Shown one piece after another: positions 37,662 to 48,250 of a DNA stretch of 64,000 nt. Location: the NCBI GenBank assembly GCA_965225625.1, contig CBDDBH010000026.1, forward strand, positions 108,620-172,619. The letters are read 5' to 3'. The first letter of the stretch is position 1, and every line of letters begins with the position of its first letter. Position numbers and translations under genes: made by a program. The stretch comes from CBDDBH01 sp965225625 (GTDB taxonomy: Bacteria; Pseudomonadota; Gammaproteobacteria; JADZEE01). The notes under the pieces are model-generated. The model did no database searches, was not told where the DNA came from, and was given only the letters and a program-made list of their open reading frames with translations.

Positions 37662-38636
37662 GTGGACAACGAAAGTCAATCTGGGATCTTCCGCTTTTTG
37701 GACGGCACGGTAACGCCATCGCTGTATCGTAACGGTGAAGTGCTCATCCACCGCGATGCGAACGGTAGCGATTTCGGCGCAAAGGGCATGTCCCTGGAAG
37801 ATCGCGAAATCAGAGTAAAAAACGCACGCCTGCTGGCGCCGGGCTCATCTTGCACCCTGCAAGCAAACGGGTTTGAATTGCGAAACAAGCCAGTCGCCAC
37901 CAGCGAGCTAGATTTCTTCGACCATCAACAGGTCACCAAGGATTACTACAGCCAATGCGCCGCACTGGTGGCGGAAGCAACGGGTGGCCAGGCATTCGCA
38001 TTCGACCACAATATCCGCTCAGCATCAGGTAAAAAGAGCCGGCGGCGGATCCGCGGCGGCCAGCAGGTGCAGGGTCCCGCCCACCTCGTTCATGGCGACT
38101 ACACGCTGGGAAGCGCGCCGCAAAGACTGCGCGATCTGGCGACGCCACCGCAGGGTAACGATACCCTGTGTTCAGTTCTGGAAGCGGGAGAATCGCTAAT
38201 CACGCAAGCCGCGGCTGATCGCGCCCTCACCGTCGGTGGTCGATTCGCGATTATCAATGTCTGGCGCAATATCGCCGAGGAACCGGTTGTCACGCATCCG
38301 CTTGCACTTTGCGATGGTCAAAGCGTCGAGCCGCAGGATCTCGTTGTGTTCGAAATTCACTATCAAGATCGCGTTGGCGAAAACTACTTCTCCAAATGCT
38401 CGCCGACCCAAAAGTGGTATTACTACCCGGAAATGGCCCCCGAGGAAGCCTTACTGATCAAACAATGGGATTCCGACGGCATACTCGCTCAATCCGCGGG
38501 CACAAAAGGTGACGGCACAGATCTGGCGGCGTCCTGCACCTTCAGTTTTCACAGCGCTTTTGAGGATCCATCAACGCCAGCTGATGCGCCTGATAGGTGG
38601 AGTATCGAGGTGCGCTGTCTCGTGATTTATGATTAG
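37662..38636 (+). CDS. CmcJ/NvfI-family oxidoreductase-like protein
   Basis: 324 aa, start GTG at 37662. Family marks are VHGDYTLGSAPQRL with an HxD pair, INVWRNIAEEPVVTHPLALC, and KWYYYPEMAPEEALLIKQWD near the C-terminus. Relatives include the CmcJ (P8) component of cephamycin 7-alpha-methoxylation and fungal NvfI/AsaB-type proteins, with a jelly-roll 2-oxoglutarate-dioxygenase-like fold. Substrate not predictable; a stand-alone bacterial member. Confidence 0.75.
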   Translation: MDNESQSGIFRFLDGTVTPSLYRNGEVLIHRDANGSDFGAKGMSLEDREIRVKNARLLAPGSSCTLQANGFELRNKPVATSELDFFDHQQVTKDYYSQCAALVAEATGGQAFAFDHNIRSASGKKSRRRIRGGQQVQGPAHLVHGDYTLGSAPQRLRDLATPPQGNDTLCSVLEAGESLITQAAADRALTVGGRFAIINVWRNIAEEPVVTHPLALCDGQSVEPQDLVVFEIHYQDRVGENYFSKCSPTQKWYYYPEMAPEEALLIKQWDSDGILAQSAGTKGDGTDLAASCTFSFHSAFEDPSTPADAPDRWSIEVRCLVIYD

Positions 38637-38683
38637 TCGGTCAAAGAGGCGCTCAGGAATGAGGCCCGCGCGTACGGGTATCA

Positions 38684-39838
38684 TCATCCAGGCAGGCGGG
38701 TTCCTGCCCGCGCCACTTCTCGATATCCGCGCAAGGTCCCTTTGGCGAACCGCAGGTTCCACGCATCCGCATTTTTGCTGATCTTGGCGCGCGTCAGTGA
38801 CAGCCCGGCGCGTGCCCGCGCGAGCACGTGGGTCAATTCATCCTGACGCTGATGATCGGATGCAGCTGCACGTTGTTCATCCAACTCCCGAACTCGTTTT
38901 AGTCGCTTACGTAAATCCAACCCCAGGGCGATTGCCTCTTGCTGGTCGTCCAAAAACACGCTTCGAGCGAGATAGGCGGCAGCTTGGTACAAGTCCTCGC
39001 GTGTTGCGTTGCTACTGGAAGCAACCAGCTTCTTGAAGGCGATGAGAGAGTCGTCGCTCTTCCCGGCTTTCATCAATGCCCGTACCGCGTCCACACCGGC
39101 AGCATCGACGACCTCCGGCAGTTCTGCAACGGACGACATTTCGATGAGCGCTTGAAAGTTGTTTTGTGGATAAGCGACGGCTATGCGCGCCGGCGTTTTG
39201 TTGACGTCGTCTTGCTGGGGGTAAACTCCGCGAAAAGCATCGACTGCATCGATCAGTTCTTCGGAAGTCGGACGGCGACTCGCCACCTTGCGATATAACA
39301 CCTTGCCCTCAGCATCGACGATATAGACCGCATGCAGCGCGAGTTCCTGGGTCTCCGGATTTTGTACCCGGAATGCTTTCACCACATGTTGATTCGGATC
39401 ACTGCCAAGTGCAAAAGTGAGCCCCAGACGTTCGATCATGGCCAGGGAATCTTCCGGGGCATCCACAGACAGCGCGAGCACGGTAACATCCCTGCGTTCG
39501 AAACGTTCCATCTGATTTTGCAGCTCACCTAGCTGCACGTTACAGGCCGGTCACCAATGACCGCGATAAAATATCAAGGCAACGGGACCAGAACGCCGCG
39601 CATCAGCCAATGACACCTTTCCGCCGCCGGCGCGCGGCACGCTAAAGTCCGGGACCGTGTCACCGATCTCCAGAGCGTTGGGCGCGGTGCGACTCGCACC
39701 GTAGCTGTTCGTGCGGATGTCGAGAGGGGACGGTGCGCGTGAAAAAGGTTTATAACGCGGGACAGGATCGACTTCCCGCTCAACCGCGAGGCTTGCGTGC
39801 ACTGCGCAAAAAATTGCCAGCCCGAGAATAAACTTCAT
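38684..39838 (-). CDS. AhpC/TSA-family selenoprotein candidate with in-frame UGA (U-x-x-C)
   Basis: 384 codons from ATG 39838, which gives the signal peptide MKFILGLAIFCAVHASLA. GDTVPDFSVPRAGGGKVSLA starts the thioredoxin-fold peroxiredoxin domain. Codon 96 is TGA (39551-39553), in the frame of both flanking parts, within FYRGHW-TGA-PAC, where relatives have WCPxC. The domain continues to ALHAVYIVDAEGKVLYRKVA, after which about 170 residues are unrecognised. A 7-bp hairpin follows at SECIS distance. Readthrough as selenocysteine would make a UxxC redox centre for thiol peroxidase or disulfide reductase chemistry in the periplasm. Needs selABCD elsewhere; a base error TGC/TGT to TGA is the alternative. 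Confidence 0.75.
39519..39537 (-). promoter_or_regulatory. Predicted bacterial SECIS hairpin
   Basis: On the coding strand TGCAGCT-AGGTG-AGCTGCA is a perfect 7-bp stem with a 5-base loop that has G at its second position. The loop starts 20 bases after the UGA, within the 16-37 range given for bacterial SECIS elements. Part of it encodes the conserved VQLGELQ, so some sequence is constrained for both uses. Confidence 0.65.
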
Positions 39839-39998
39839 GAACCCGCTCCGTTGATCACGCAATACAAACATCATACGTCATAACATCGAGGATGCTTATA
39901 ATTGCGGTAGACTCCTGTTATACCGGTTGTCGATGAACCAGGGCAGCGATTTCCTTCCACCTGCGAGTGTGCGCGAATGCACAAAAGGATAAATATCA

Positions 39999-42134
39999 AT
40001 GAATAAACTGTTTAAGGGGTTCATTGGCCTGGTCGGCCTCGCCGTAGTCCTGATCGTCGCGGCAATCATCATTCTGCCGCAAGTGATCGACCCGAACGAT
40101 TACACGGATGAAATCATTGCGCAGGTCAAAGACGCGACCGGCCGTGATCTCGGCATTAGCGACCCGCTGGAACTATCGGTCTTTCCCTCGATTGCAGTCC
40201 GGCTTGGCGGGGTCTCTCTGAGTAATGCACCCGGATTTGGTGACAGCGCGTTCGCGAAAGTCGAAGAACTGGATCTTAAGGTGGCATTCATGCCCATTCT
40301 TTCGGGGAGTCTCGAAGTCGACACAGTGGTATTACGCGGTTTGGAATTGAACCTGACAAAGAACAAGAAAGGTGAGACAAATTGGGCAGATCTAGTCAGC
40401 GGTGAAACCCAGACCTCGACCCCGGGTGAATCAGACGGCATTAAAGCGATGAGCGTTCAAATCGAAGGTGTGATCATTGAAGATGCACGCCTGGTCTGGG
40501 ATGACCGCCAGTCGGGCACACGCTATGAAGTCAGCGACCTGAATGTCGAGACCGGTGCCATCGGCAGTGGCGACAAGGTACCTGTTGAGTTGGGCGTAAA
40601 ACTTACCAGCACAGTTCCGGCACAACAATTCGAAATTTCTCTGCGTGCCATGGTGACAGCCGACAGTGAGATGACGCGCTTTGATGTCGACGGTCTGGAG
40701 ACCTCTATAAAAGCTGCGGGAGAGGGACTACCCAAAGGTGGAATCGAATTAAGCGTGACCGGCCGGCTCAATTATGACGCCAATGCGGGAACGATGGCTA
40801 TTAACGATCTCGAGGTAAGCGGTGCGGGCATGCAACTCAGCGGTGCTCTCAATGGTGAAGGATTAGGTGGGAAACCCAAGTTCAAGGGTAACTTGAAGCT
40901 ACGCGAATCAAACCTGAAACAGCTCTTGGCCTTGGGCGGAACCGCCCCCGTGACTACCGATCCGAAAGCGTTGACCCGCGTGTCAGCCGAATTCGGCATT
41001 GCCGCCTCCGATAGCAGCGCTAAGCTCAAGCCATTTACGGTAAAGCTCGACGAATCGACTTTTACCGGCGACTTCGACGTGACCGCCTTCAAGGGTCCCG
41101 CCGTCAAGTTTGCCCTCAAGCTCGACGCAATCGATCTCGATCGTTATTTACCACCGGAACCAGCGGAAGAATCATCAGAACAACCTGAGGCTGCGCCCGC
41201 GGGTGACGATCCGCTCGCAGCGCTGCGCACTCTCGTCCTCGACGGTTCGATCAAGGTAGGCAATGTAAAGGTCGCTAAATTGACAACCACGGACATCAAT
41301 ATCGGCATCAAGTCCAGAGGTGGCGTCCTCACGATCAGTCCGATGACTGCCAAGCTCTACCAAGGCACGTTCAACGGCGGGGTAACGATAGACGCACGTG
41401 AGAGCACTCCGCAGATCAAAGTGAAAAGTTCACTCTCCGGGATCCAGATCGGTCCACTGCTACTGGATATAGGAGAAAAGGAAATGTTGACCGGGCTGGG
41501 ACAGGTGGAACTCGACGTCAGCATGCGCGGCCTGGACTCAGAATCCATAAAGAAAACGCTGAATGGAAATATCAGTTTCCAATTCAAGGACGGAGCGTAT
41601 AAAGGTCTGGACGTGGCGGGCACCATCTGTAGCGTAAGTGACAAGCTCGGCAGTCTCCTGGGCGGAGGCGCGGGCGAGTTGGGAAAGGCCGGTGAGACCA
41701 GGTTCTCGGCCATGGGTGGCAGCGCAAGCATTACCAACGGGCTGGTCAAGAGTGACGACTTGGACATTAAGTCCCCACTGATCCGGGTCAACGGAGTAGG
41801 CGGAGTGGATCTTCCGGCAGACAGCATCGACTACCTGATAAAGGCGGAACTCATCGAGGCGTGTGAGGGTCAGGGTGCCGCGGAGTCGAATCAACTCGTC
41901 GGTGTGCCGCTGCCTATCCGTGCGAGAGGCTCGCTGGGGGAGCCGAAGTTCTCCCCCGACTGGGGGGCTCTGGGTAAGGAGCTGGCACAGTCGAAACTCA
42001 AAGATAAAGCCGGAGGACTACTCTCGGGTGTGCTCGGACTTCCATCCTCCGGTGGTGACGCCGCCGATGAAACCACTGACGGTACCCAGGATATCGGCGA
42101 TACCCTGAAGAAGGGACTTAGAAGCCTGTTCTGA
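39999..42134 (+). CDS. AsmA-family protein
   Basis: 711 aa. One N-terminal transmembrane anchor (FIGLVGLAVVLIVAAIIILP) is followed by the AsmA start pattern: DPNDYTDEIIAQVKDATGRD, then SVFPSIAVRLGGVSLSNAPG. The remainder is a long beta-rich periplasmic domain with a C-terminal block ending SPDWGALGKELAQSKLKDKA. AsmA-type proteins act at the inner membrane in outer-membrane protein assembly or lipid transport between membranes. Intact, with a Ser/Gly-rich end. Confidence 0.85.
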   Translation: MNKLFKGFIGLVGLAVVLIVAAIIILPQVIDPNDYTDEIIAQVKDATGRDLGISDPLELSVFPSIAVRLGGVSLSNAPGFGDSAFAKVEELDLKVAFMPILSGSLEVDTVVLRGLELNLTKNKKGETNWADLVSGETQTSTPGESDGIKAMSVQIEGVIIEDARLVWDDRQSGTRYEVSDLNVETGAIGSGDKVPVELGVKLTSTVPAQQFEISLRAMVTADSEMTRFDVDGLETSIKAAGEGLPKGGIELSVTGRLNYDANAGTMAINDLEVSGAGMQLSGALNGEGLGGKPKFKGNLKLRESNLKQLLALGGTAPVTTDPKALTRVSAEFGIAASDSSAKLKPFTVKLDESTFTGDFDVTAFKGPAVKFALKLDAIDLDRYLPPEPAEESSEQPEAAPAGDDPLAALRTLVLDGSIKVGNVKVAKLTTTDINIGIKSRGGVLTISPMTAKLYQGTFNGGVTIDARESTPQIKVKSSLSGIQIGPLLLDIGEKEMLTGLGQVELDVSMRGLDSESIKKTLNGNISFQFKDGAYKGLDVAGTICSVSDKLGSLLGGGAGELGKAGETRFSAMGGSASITNGLVKSDDLDIKSPLIRVNGVGGVDLPADSIDYLIKAELIEACEGQGAAESNQLVGVPLPIRARGSLGEPKFSPDWGALGKELAQSKLKDKAGGLLSGVLGLPSSGGDAADETTDGTQDIGDTLKKGLRSLF

Positions 42135-42165
42135 TCGATACGTTCACGTTGGCCGATGTATTGTT

Positions 42166-43674
42166 ATGCCCGTAGAGCAACGGAAGGTCAATTTTGCAGC
42201 CGGCCTGGCTTTTTTTCTGGCGCTGTTGTTACTTCCCATAAGCGGCCTGGCTGCGACATTCTTCGTCGCAACTTTGGGTAGCGACACAAGCGGTGACGGT
42301 TCGGCCGCAAGTCCATGGGCAAGCATCACGCACGCCCTCGACAACGTTGTGGATGGATCGACAATACTGGTTCTCCCGGGGACCTACTCAGGTCGCATCC
42401 GCATCCGGGGTACATTCAGCCAGGGCGTGCAAGTACGGTCGGAACTACCCTACCAGGCGCAGCTGCGGCACAACGATACCGTGATTACCGCTTATTCGGA
42501 CGCCAAAGGGTGCGAGGGGATTACGATCACTGGGTTTGACATCGCCCATAGCGGAGCTGGATCTGGCGCCTTGGTGGTCCATGTCGATGGCGGCGGAAAC
42601 GAAACGGTAAAACGCATAACGTTCAGCAATAATGTCATGCACGACAGCCACAACAATGATGTCCTGAAGATCAACAACGCAGCTCGAGACATCACCGTGC
42701 AAGGCAATATCTTCTACAACCAGAGCGGATCAGACGAGCACATCGACATCAACAGTGTCGACAACGTTGTCGTTGAGGACAACGTATTTTTCAACGACTT
42801 CGCCGGCAGTGGCCGAGTCAACGGCAACAATACCAGCAGCTACATCGTCATCAAAGACAGCAACCAGGGATTGGATGCTTTCGTTGGCTCAAGGAACATC
42901 ACTGTTCGCAGAAATGTGTTCTTGCACTGGGAAGGCAGTAGCGGTTCGAACTTTGTCTTGGTCGGCGAGGATGGCCAGACCTTCCACGAGGCGTTTAACG
43001 TTCTGATCGAAAACAATCTGATGTTGGGCGATGCCGCTAACGTTATGCGCGCAGCGTTCGGGGTGAAGGGCGGGCGTGACATCACGTTCCGCAACAACAC
43101 CGTAGCGGGTGATCTCCCCGCACTCGCCTATGCAATGCGTTTGAATCGCGAAGGCGGCAATCCGGCCAACCAGAACATCCATTTCTACAACAATATCTGG
43201 TCAGATCCGACCGCCACGATGGGCTCCTCGGGCGGCGGCAATCAAAACGACTTTTCCGACACTCCCTCAGGGCACACCACAAGCTTCATACTTGATCACA
43301 ACCTGTACTGGAACGGTGGACAGCCGATCCCTGCAGACAGCGGTGAAACCATTAATTTCATCGATGACGCTAATGCGGTTACGGGCGACCCGCTATTAGC
43401 TGCGCAGTCCAACGTTATATTGCCTCGACTGAACCAGGCGACCAACCTATTCGAAGACGGCTCAACGAGCGTCACCCAGGTCCACCTGCGTCTGGTAACG
43501 ACGTACGGCGCCATTAGTACGGGGTCAGCCGCCCTCGATCAAGCAGATCCGGCGAATGCACCGGCCGAGGATATTCTTGGGCAGACCCGTGACCAAGCTG
43601 ACATCGGAGCTTATGAGTTTAGTAACGGTGGCACTGGGCTTCCGGCCATATTGGAATTGCTGTTGGACGAGTGA
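42166..43674 (+). CDS. Secreted right-handed parallel beta-helix protein
   Basis: 502 aa. The signal peptide (FAAGLAFFLALLLLPISGLA) is followed by FFVATLGSDTSGDGSAASPW, the usual entry to DUF1565-like beta-helix proteins. Repeated short strands such as NNVMHDSHNNDVLKINNAAR, VVEDNVFFNDFAG and ITFRNNTVAGDLPALAY form the coils. The end QADIGAYEFSNGGTGLPAIL resembles a choice-of-anchor Q tail. Probably binds or cleaves a polysaccharide, but no catalytic residues are identifiable. It starts 32 bases after the asmA-like gene. Confidence 0.75.
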   Translation: MPVEQRKVNFAAGLAFFLALLLLPISGLAATFFVATLGSDTSGDGSAASPWASITHALDNVVDGSTILVLPGTYSGRIRIRGTFSQGVQVRSELPYQAQLRHNDTVITAYSDAKGCEGITITGFDIAHSGAGSGALVVHVDGGGNETVKRITFSNNVMHDSHNNDVLKINNAARDITVQGNIFYNQSGSDEHIDINSVDNVVVEDNVFFNDFAGSGRVNGNNTSSYIVIKDSNQGLDAFVGSRNITVRRNVFLHWEGSSGSNFVLVGEDGQTFHEAFNVLIENNLMLGDAANVMRAAFGVKGGRDITFRNNTVAGDLPALAYAMRLNREGGNPANQNIHFYNNIWSDPTATMGSSGGGNQNDFSDTPSGHTTSFILDHNLYWNGGQPIPADSGETINFIDDANAVTGDPLLAAQSNVILPRLNQATNLFEDGSTSVTQVHLRLVTTYGAISTGSAALDQADPANAPAEDILGQTRDQADIGAYEFSNGGTGLPAILELLLDE

Positions 43675-43728
43675 TTGCGGTTGATTTTCCCTTGAGGAGA
43701 TGAGTACTCGACGAAGAGGAAATTTGTC

Positions 43729-44712
43729 ATGCTTAAAACACTATTGTTGAGCTTTTCATTTGCGGGAGTTTGCACCGCTGCGATAACAACAGCGAATGCC
43801 GACGAAACCGTAACCCTGGAAACAATTGAACGCTGGGTCGAAGAAGTCTCCAACTGGGGACGCTGGGGTGATGCGGATGAAGCCGGCACACTGAATTTGA
43901 TTACTCCTGCAAAGCGGGTTGCGGCCGCGCGACTCGTGACCGAGGGTGTTTCGGTCTCACTCGGTCACGATGCAATGACCGCTAAAACGGTCGATAACGG
44001 CAGCCCTTACGAACATAGTATGACGACGCTCGACATACCGGGCGCAGAGAATTGGCGCTTTGACGCGATTAAAGTCGCACCACACGGTTTCGCCCACACT
44101 CATGTCGATGCACTGTGTCATCGATTAAAGGCAGGTAAACTTTATAACGGCTTTTCGGCTGACGTGATCACAGATTCCGGCTGCGCCAAGGTGGGCATCG
44201 ACAACTTGAAAGACGGTGTGTTTACTCGCGGTGTTCTCATTGACATTCCGCGCCTCAAAGGCGTGCCGTGGCTGGAACCCACGGTCGCAATTTATCCTGA
44301 AGACCTCGAAGCGTGGGAGAAGAAAGTCGGTGTCCGCGTAGGCGCCGGTGATGTCCTGCTGGTACGCACTGGCCGGTGGGCACGCAGAGCGGCACAAGGG
44401 CCCTGGCCCGCCGGTGAAGGCGCCGCCGGACTGCACCCGTCTTGCGGCAAGTGGCTGCGTGAACGCGATGTTGCGGTAATCGGCGGTGATGTGGGCAATG
44501 ATGTCAATCCATCGGGGATAGAAGGTGAGCCGTTTCCGCTACATCTGTTGGCGCTGTACGCAATGGGCATGCCCATACTCGACAATCTCGATCTCGAGCG
44601 GCTTGCTGCTGAAGCTGCGAAGCAGAAACGGTGGGAGTTCTTGTTTACTGCAGCACCGCTGCGCATCGTCGGTGGTACGGCATCACCGTTGAATCCCATC
44701 GCGACGTTTTGA
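43729..44712 (+). CDS. Cyclase-family (kynurenine formamidase-like) hydrolase, exported
   Basis: 327 aa with a signal peptide (MLKTLLLSFSFAGVCTAAIT). GDADEAGTLNLITPAKRVAA and the metal motif HGFAHTHVDALCH (the family's HxGTHxDxPxH variant), plus VGDVLLVRTGR-like GAGDVLLVRTGRW, place it in the cyclase family of Zn/Mn-dependent amidases and lactonases. Ala replaces the Gly of GTH. Followed by a strong terminator. Substrate unknown. Confidence 0.85.
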   Translation: MLKTLLLSFSFAGVCTAAITTANADETVTLETIERWVEEVSNWGRWGDADEAGTLNLITPAKRVAAARLVTEGVSVSLGHDAMTAKTVDNGSPYEHSMTTLDIPGAENWRFDAIKVAPHGFAHTHVDALCHRLKAGKLYNGFSADVITDSGCAKVGIDNLKDGVFTRGVLIDIPRLKGVPWLEPTVAIYPEDLEAWEKKVGVRVGAGDVLLVRTGRWARRAAQGPWPAGEGAAGLHPSCGKWLRERDVAVIGGDVGNDVNPSGIEGEPFPLHLLALYAMGMPILDNLDLERLAAEAAKQKRWEFLFTAAPLRIVGGTASPLNPIATF

Positions 44713-44718
44713 GCAAAA

Positions 44719-44747
44719 AAATGGGGGCGTTAGTTACGCCCCCATTT
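44719..44747. terminator. Bidirectional rho-independent terminator
   Basis: AAATGGGGGCGT and ACGCCCCCATTT form a perfect 12-bp stem with a TAGTT loop, between the convergent cyclase and TonB receptor genes. A-rich and T-containing flanks on both sides suit termination in both directions. Confidence 0.9.
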
Positions 44748-44767
44748 CCCATTCGTAGCAGAGGTCT

Positions 44768-47249
44768 TCAGAACCGATAAGATGCCTCCAGACCCCAGGC
44801 CCGCCTCGAGCCGGGATGGATAAAACTGCCACCGAATTCCGGAGCCGGAATGACTTCTTCCAGGTGGTCAGTATCAAACGCGTTGTTGATGAACGCCGTT
44901 ACGTCCCAGTTGCTGCCTTCCAATCCAAAGCGAAAATCTAATATCGAAAAGGTATCGCGCCGGGTCTGCGAAAAGTCGGCCGGCGGTCCACCGAACAAAA
45001 AGGCCGGCACCACATCGTCTTGCACGGTATGGAACCAGGTATCGCCGGTCGCGCGCCAATCCAAACGCGCAACGAAAGAGATGTTTTCAAACAGCGGCTG
45101 AACCATTTGTGCGCCGAGGTTTATCGTGAACTGCGGCGCGTAGGGGACTTCATTACCTTCGCTAATGGGGCGATTAGTATTTTTGTCGATCTCACTTTCG
45201 ATCAAACTGCCATTGGCATACACCGTGATCGCATCTGTGACGATGGCGTTCGTGCCAATCTCTGCCCCGAATATCGTCGCTTCGTCTATGTTGGTTACAA
45301 CGCGCAACAGTCCATGCGGTCCGACGAAAAACTCGAAGAACTGCATGTCGTCGACTTGGGTGTGAAAGAATGCGCCTTCAATGCTTACCCGTCCGCCGTT
45401 GAGTCGGGATTTAAAGCCCACCTCGAAGTTGCTCGAGGTTTCCTTGTCGAACGTATCATTGACCTGCAGGTTAGGATTAACGAACAATTGCACCGTCTGT
45501 GAGGCACCGAGATTGTTGAAGCCACCGCTTTTGAAGCCGACGCCCCAGCTCGCGAACCACGACATATTCTCCAGCATATCCCAACGCACGCTGATTTTCG
45601 GCTCGATCTCTTCGAATACTTCATCGCGATCCGGAATCGTGGTCAGGATGGCGCCAGTGTCTAGATCAACATACGCGGGGTTCAACGGCGATCCAGGTAA
45701 TCCGTCCTCGATGGGCGTGCCATTAGTCGCCAGGAAGGTGCTGTTGGTGTAGTCGATGAAGGTCGAGCGGCGGGTAGCCGGCGACGCAACCAGATTCGAG
45801 ACATCACGTTCCTCGCGGTCATACCGCAATGCGATGCCGACTTCGATATCGTCTGTCACATCGTAGTTGATCGAGCCAAACACGGAGTAGACGGTGGTGT
45901 CGAATCGGTCGTGGACCAGCGCCTCCACCAAGGGATCGTCGAACGAATTGATATTCTGTCCGGCACCGAAGGGATCCTGCGTCTGCGCAACGCCAACTTC
46001 TCGCTCGACATCCAGCCAGTAAACCCCAGCCAGCCAACGCAGACGCTGATCCGAAGCCGACGTCAGGCGAATTTCAAAACTGAAATCCTCTTGGTTGCGT
46101 TCCTGGTACTGGGCGCCGTCACAGGTGGTCGGGCTGTAGGGCGGGTAAACTGAGAAGGCCGGCGTCGGACCGATGATAAAGGGTGATTGTATCGGTGTTC
46201 CCGCCAAAGCCGCGGTGCTTGAAGCGCAACTGGGTTCAGTGAAGAAAAACCCGAATGACCCGGAAGTACCATCAGCCAGGAATGATTGTTCGATATCACT
46301 GTATAGGAACCAGGCCGTCGCTGTGGCCCAATCCAGATCGTAGTCGAACTTGATCGAGAACTCCTTGGCCGTCTGATCGTTCTCGGGATCTATATTGGGC
46401 GCGAACACGAAATCGTGTTCATTCACGTCTTCGAATGCATCGGGGCCTAGGAAGCCGACGAAAGGCGGTAATGCCAGCGCCGCGTTAAAGGAGATGGAGG
46501 CCGCGTCCACTTCACCATAACGGAATTTGGCATCTGCGGAGAAGCGCTCGTTCGGTTCCCAGATCAAGCGGCCGTTAATATTGTAATTTTCAAAATCATC
46601 GACGGTGTCGGAATCTACGAGGCGGTTATGATAAAAACCATCGTCGGTGCGCCAATCGACGCTGACCCGCCCGTAAAGTTCATCCTCGACAACTGGTCCG
46701 CTCACCGCGACCTGGCCAAAATAGTGGTCGTCAAAGCCGGCGCGCGCGCACGAGTCCTTCGATCTCATTACCCGGTTTGCGGGTAGAAACGATTACCGCA
46801 CCCGCTGCGGCACTGCGACCGTAGATGGCGCCTTGCGGCCCCTTCAACACTTCAATTTGCTGGATATCTGAAAACTCTCGGTTAAAAGAGCTTGGGTTGG
46901 TGTAGAGGATGCCATCGACAATAAACGCAAAGTTGGTCTCCGCATCGCGGGCGCCGTTGATGCCGCGGATGCTCACTTGTGTATCGCCGACTTCGGCACT
47001 GTTGGTGAGGTTCACGCCCGGCGTGAGGTTGAGAAAATCGCCAGCCCGCTGGATACCGGCGCGCTGAATATCGGACTCTGTAAATACCGTGATGGTCGCC
47101 GGCACGTCCTGCAGAGATTCCTCGCGTTGTCTGGCAGTCACGACAATCTCTTCCAGCACCGCCTGCGCCTGTGCTGTCCCGGGGGTTGTGAGCAAACCTA
47201 GCGGCAAAATCAAGACGGACGTGAGAAATAGGAAGGCACCAACTTGTTT
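44768..47249 (-). CDS. TonB-dependent outer-membrane receptor, one frameshift
   Basis: Start at Met 47249: MKQVGAFLFLTSVLILPLGL signal peptide, then EEIVVTARQREESLQDVP, a TonB-box-like segment and start of the plug domain (VSIRGINGARD, VDGILYTNPS, VLKGPQGAIYGRSAAAGAV). The barrel follows, ending in Phe (ASYRF), as outer-membrane proteins require. The frame changes near 46738, after EIEGLVRA. About 826 aa. It is of the Caulobacter/Sphingomonas-like class with long extracellular loops, likely importing a small organic compound; ligand unknown. Confidence 0.88.
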
Positions 47250-47371
47250 CATGAGATGAACCTTAGAATTTTTAAGTTGTTGTTTGCGCACGACAAATTT
47301 TCGTCACAACCCCTACAATTTAACCACAACAGCACTAACAAGTACACGTCCCTCAGGTATTCCTATCGACT

Positions 47372-48175
47372 TTAATGGCGCCCCAGAAACTCATGCAAAA
47401 TCTCACAGAAACGCGCCTTTTGCTCGCGACCCGCAACGACGTGGGCGACGTCCTGCATTAACACGCCCTCGGCATTCGCAATACCGCGTTCCAAAGGTAA
47501 GGTGTTGCGAGGGCTGGTGACGACATCCTGACCGGCGTGAATGATCAAGGAAGGTGCCTGGATCTGGCTGAGACGCGCCTGCGTATCGTGACCCAAACAG
47601 GCGTCAACAAACCGGGCATGTGCCTCATAGTTGCCGTTCAGCTCCTTCCAGCCACCCTCAGGTCCAAGCAGTTTGTCCTTATTGGCGTTGTAATAGTCGG
47701 GCAAGAAGGACATCACGGTAACGAGCTTCTGAAAAGCATAAAACCCCGCATCGCGGTGGATCTCGGAAAACAGGACCAACTGATCGTGGAGAAACGGATC
47801 AACGGACGCCCAGGCGCCCATGTTTACCATACAACGAACGAGATCGGGACGCGTAATCGCGACTTCCTGCGCGATACAAGCTCCCATACCGACCAGTCCG
47901 ACGAAGCGCACATCGGTCCATTCGAGGTGGTCCAACAGGGCAATCACGTCGTTGGCGTGCAGACTCATACGCGGCTCGACAGTCACGTCATCGGTGGACT
48001 CGCCGATGCCGCGATAGTCGAATATCAGAACGGCGTAACGATCGGTCAAGCCACGCGCCAGATGCCGCTCGCCGCCGTGACAAAAGCTACCCCACCCGCC
48101 CATGCAGATGGCCGGCGCACCATCACCATGGATTTCGTAGTACATCTGGTGGTTATTGACGTTAGCGATAGGCAT
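47372..48175 (-). CDS. Alpha/beta hydrolase-fold protein lacking the nucleophile serine
   Basis: 267 aa. The fold is clear: FDYRGIGESTDD, an acidic residue in HAGQDVVTSP and the histidine in DVAHVVAG. Where GxSxG should stand, the sequence is FVGLVGMGACIAQE, with no Ser, Cys or Asp at the elbow, although the neighbouring residues align with FVGLSMGGxIAQE. It may be non-catalytic, use the nearby Cys, or have diverged chemistry. Gene intact. It lies upstream of the TonB receptor on the same strand. Confidence 0.8.
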   Translation of the reverse strand: MPIANVNNHQMYYEIHGDGAPAICMGGWGSFCHGGERHLARGLTDRYAVLIFDYRGIGESTDDVTVEPRMSLHANDVIALLDHLEWTDVRFVGLVGMGACIAQEVAITRPDLVRCMVNMGAWASVDPFLHDQLVLFSEIHRDAGFYAFQKLVTVMSFLPDYYNANKDKLLGPEGGWKELNGNYEAHARFVDACLGHDTQARLSQIQAPSLIIHAGQDVVTSPRNTLPLERGIANAEGVLMQDVAHVVAGREQKARFCEILHEFLGRH

Positions 48176-48250
48176 GGCGACTCTCGGCTATTCGACCAAA
48201 AGGGGAGCCATTCTACTTTTATCGCCACGAAAAAGTAGAATGGTTTGGCG

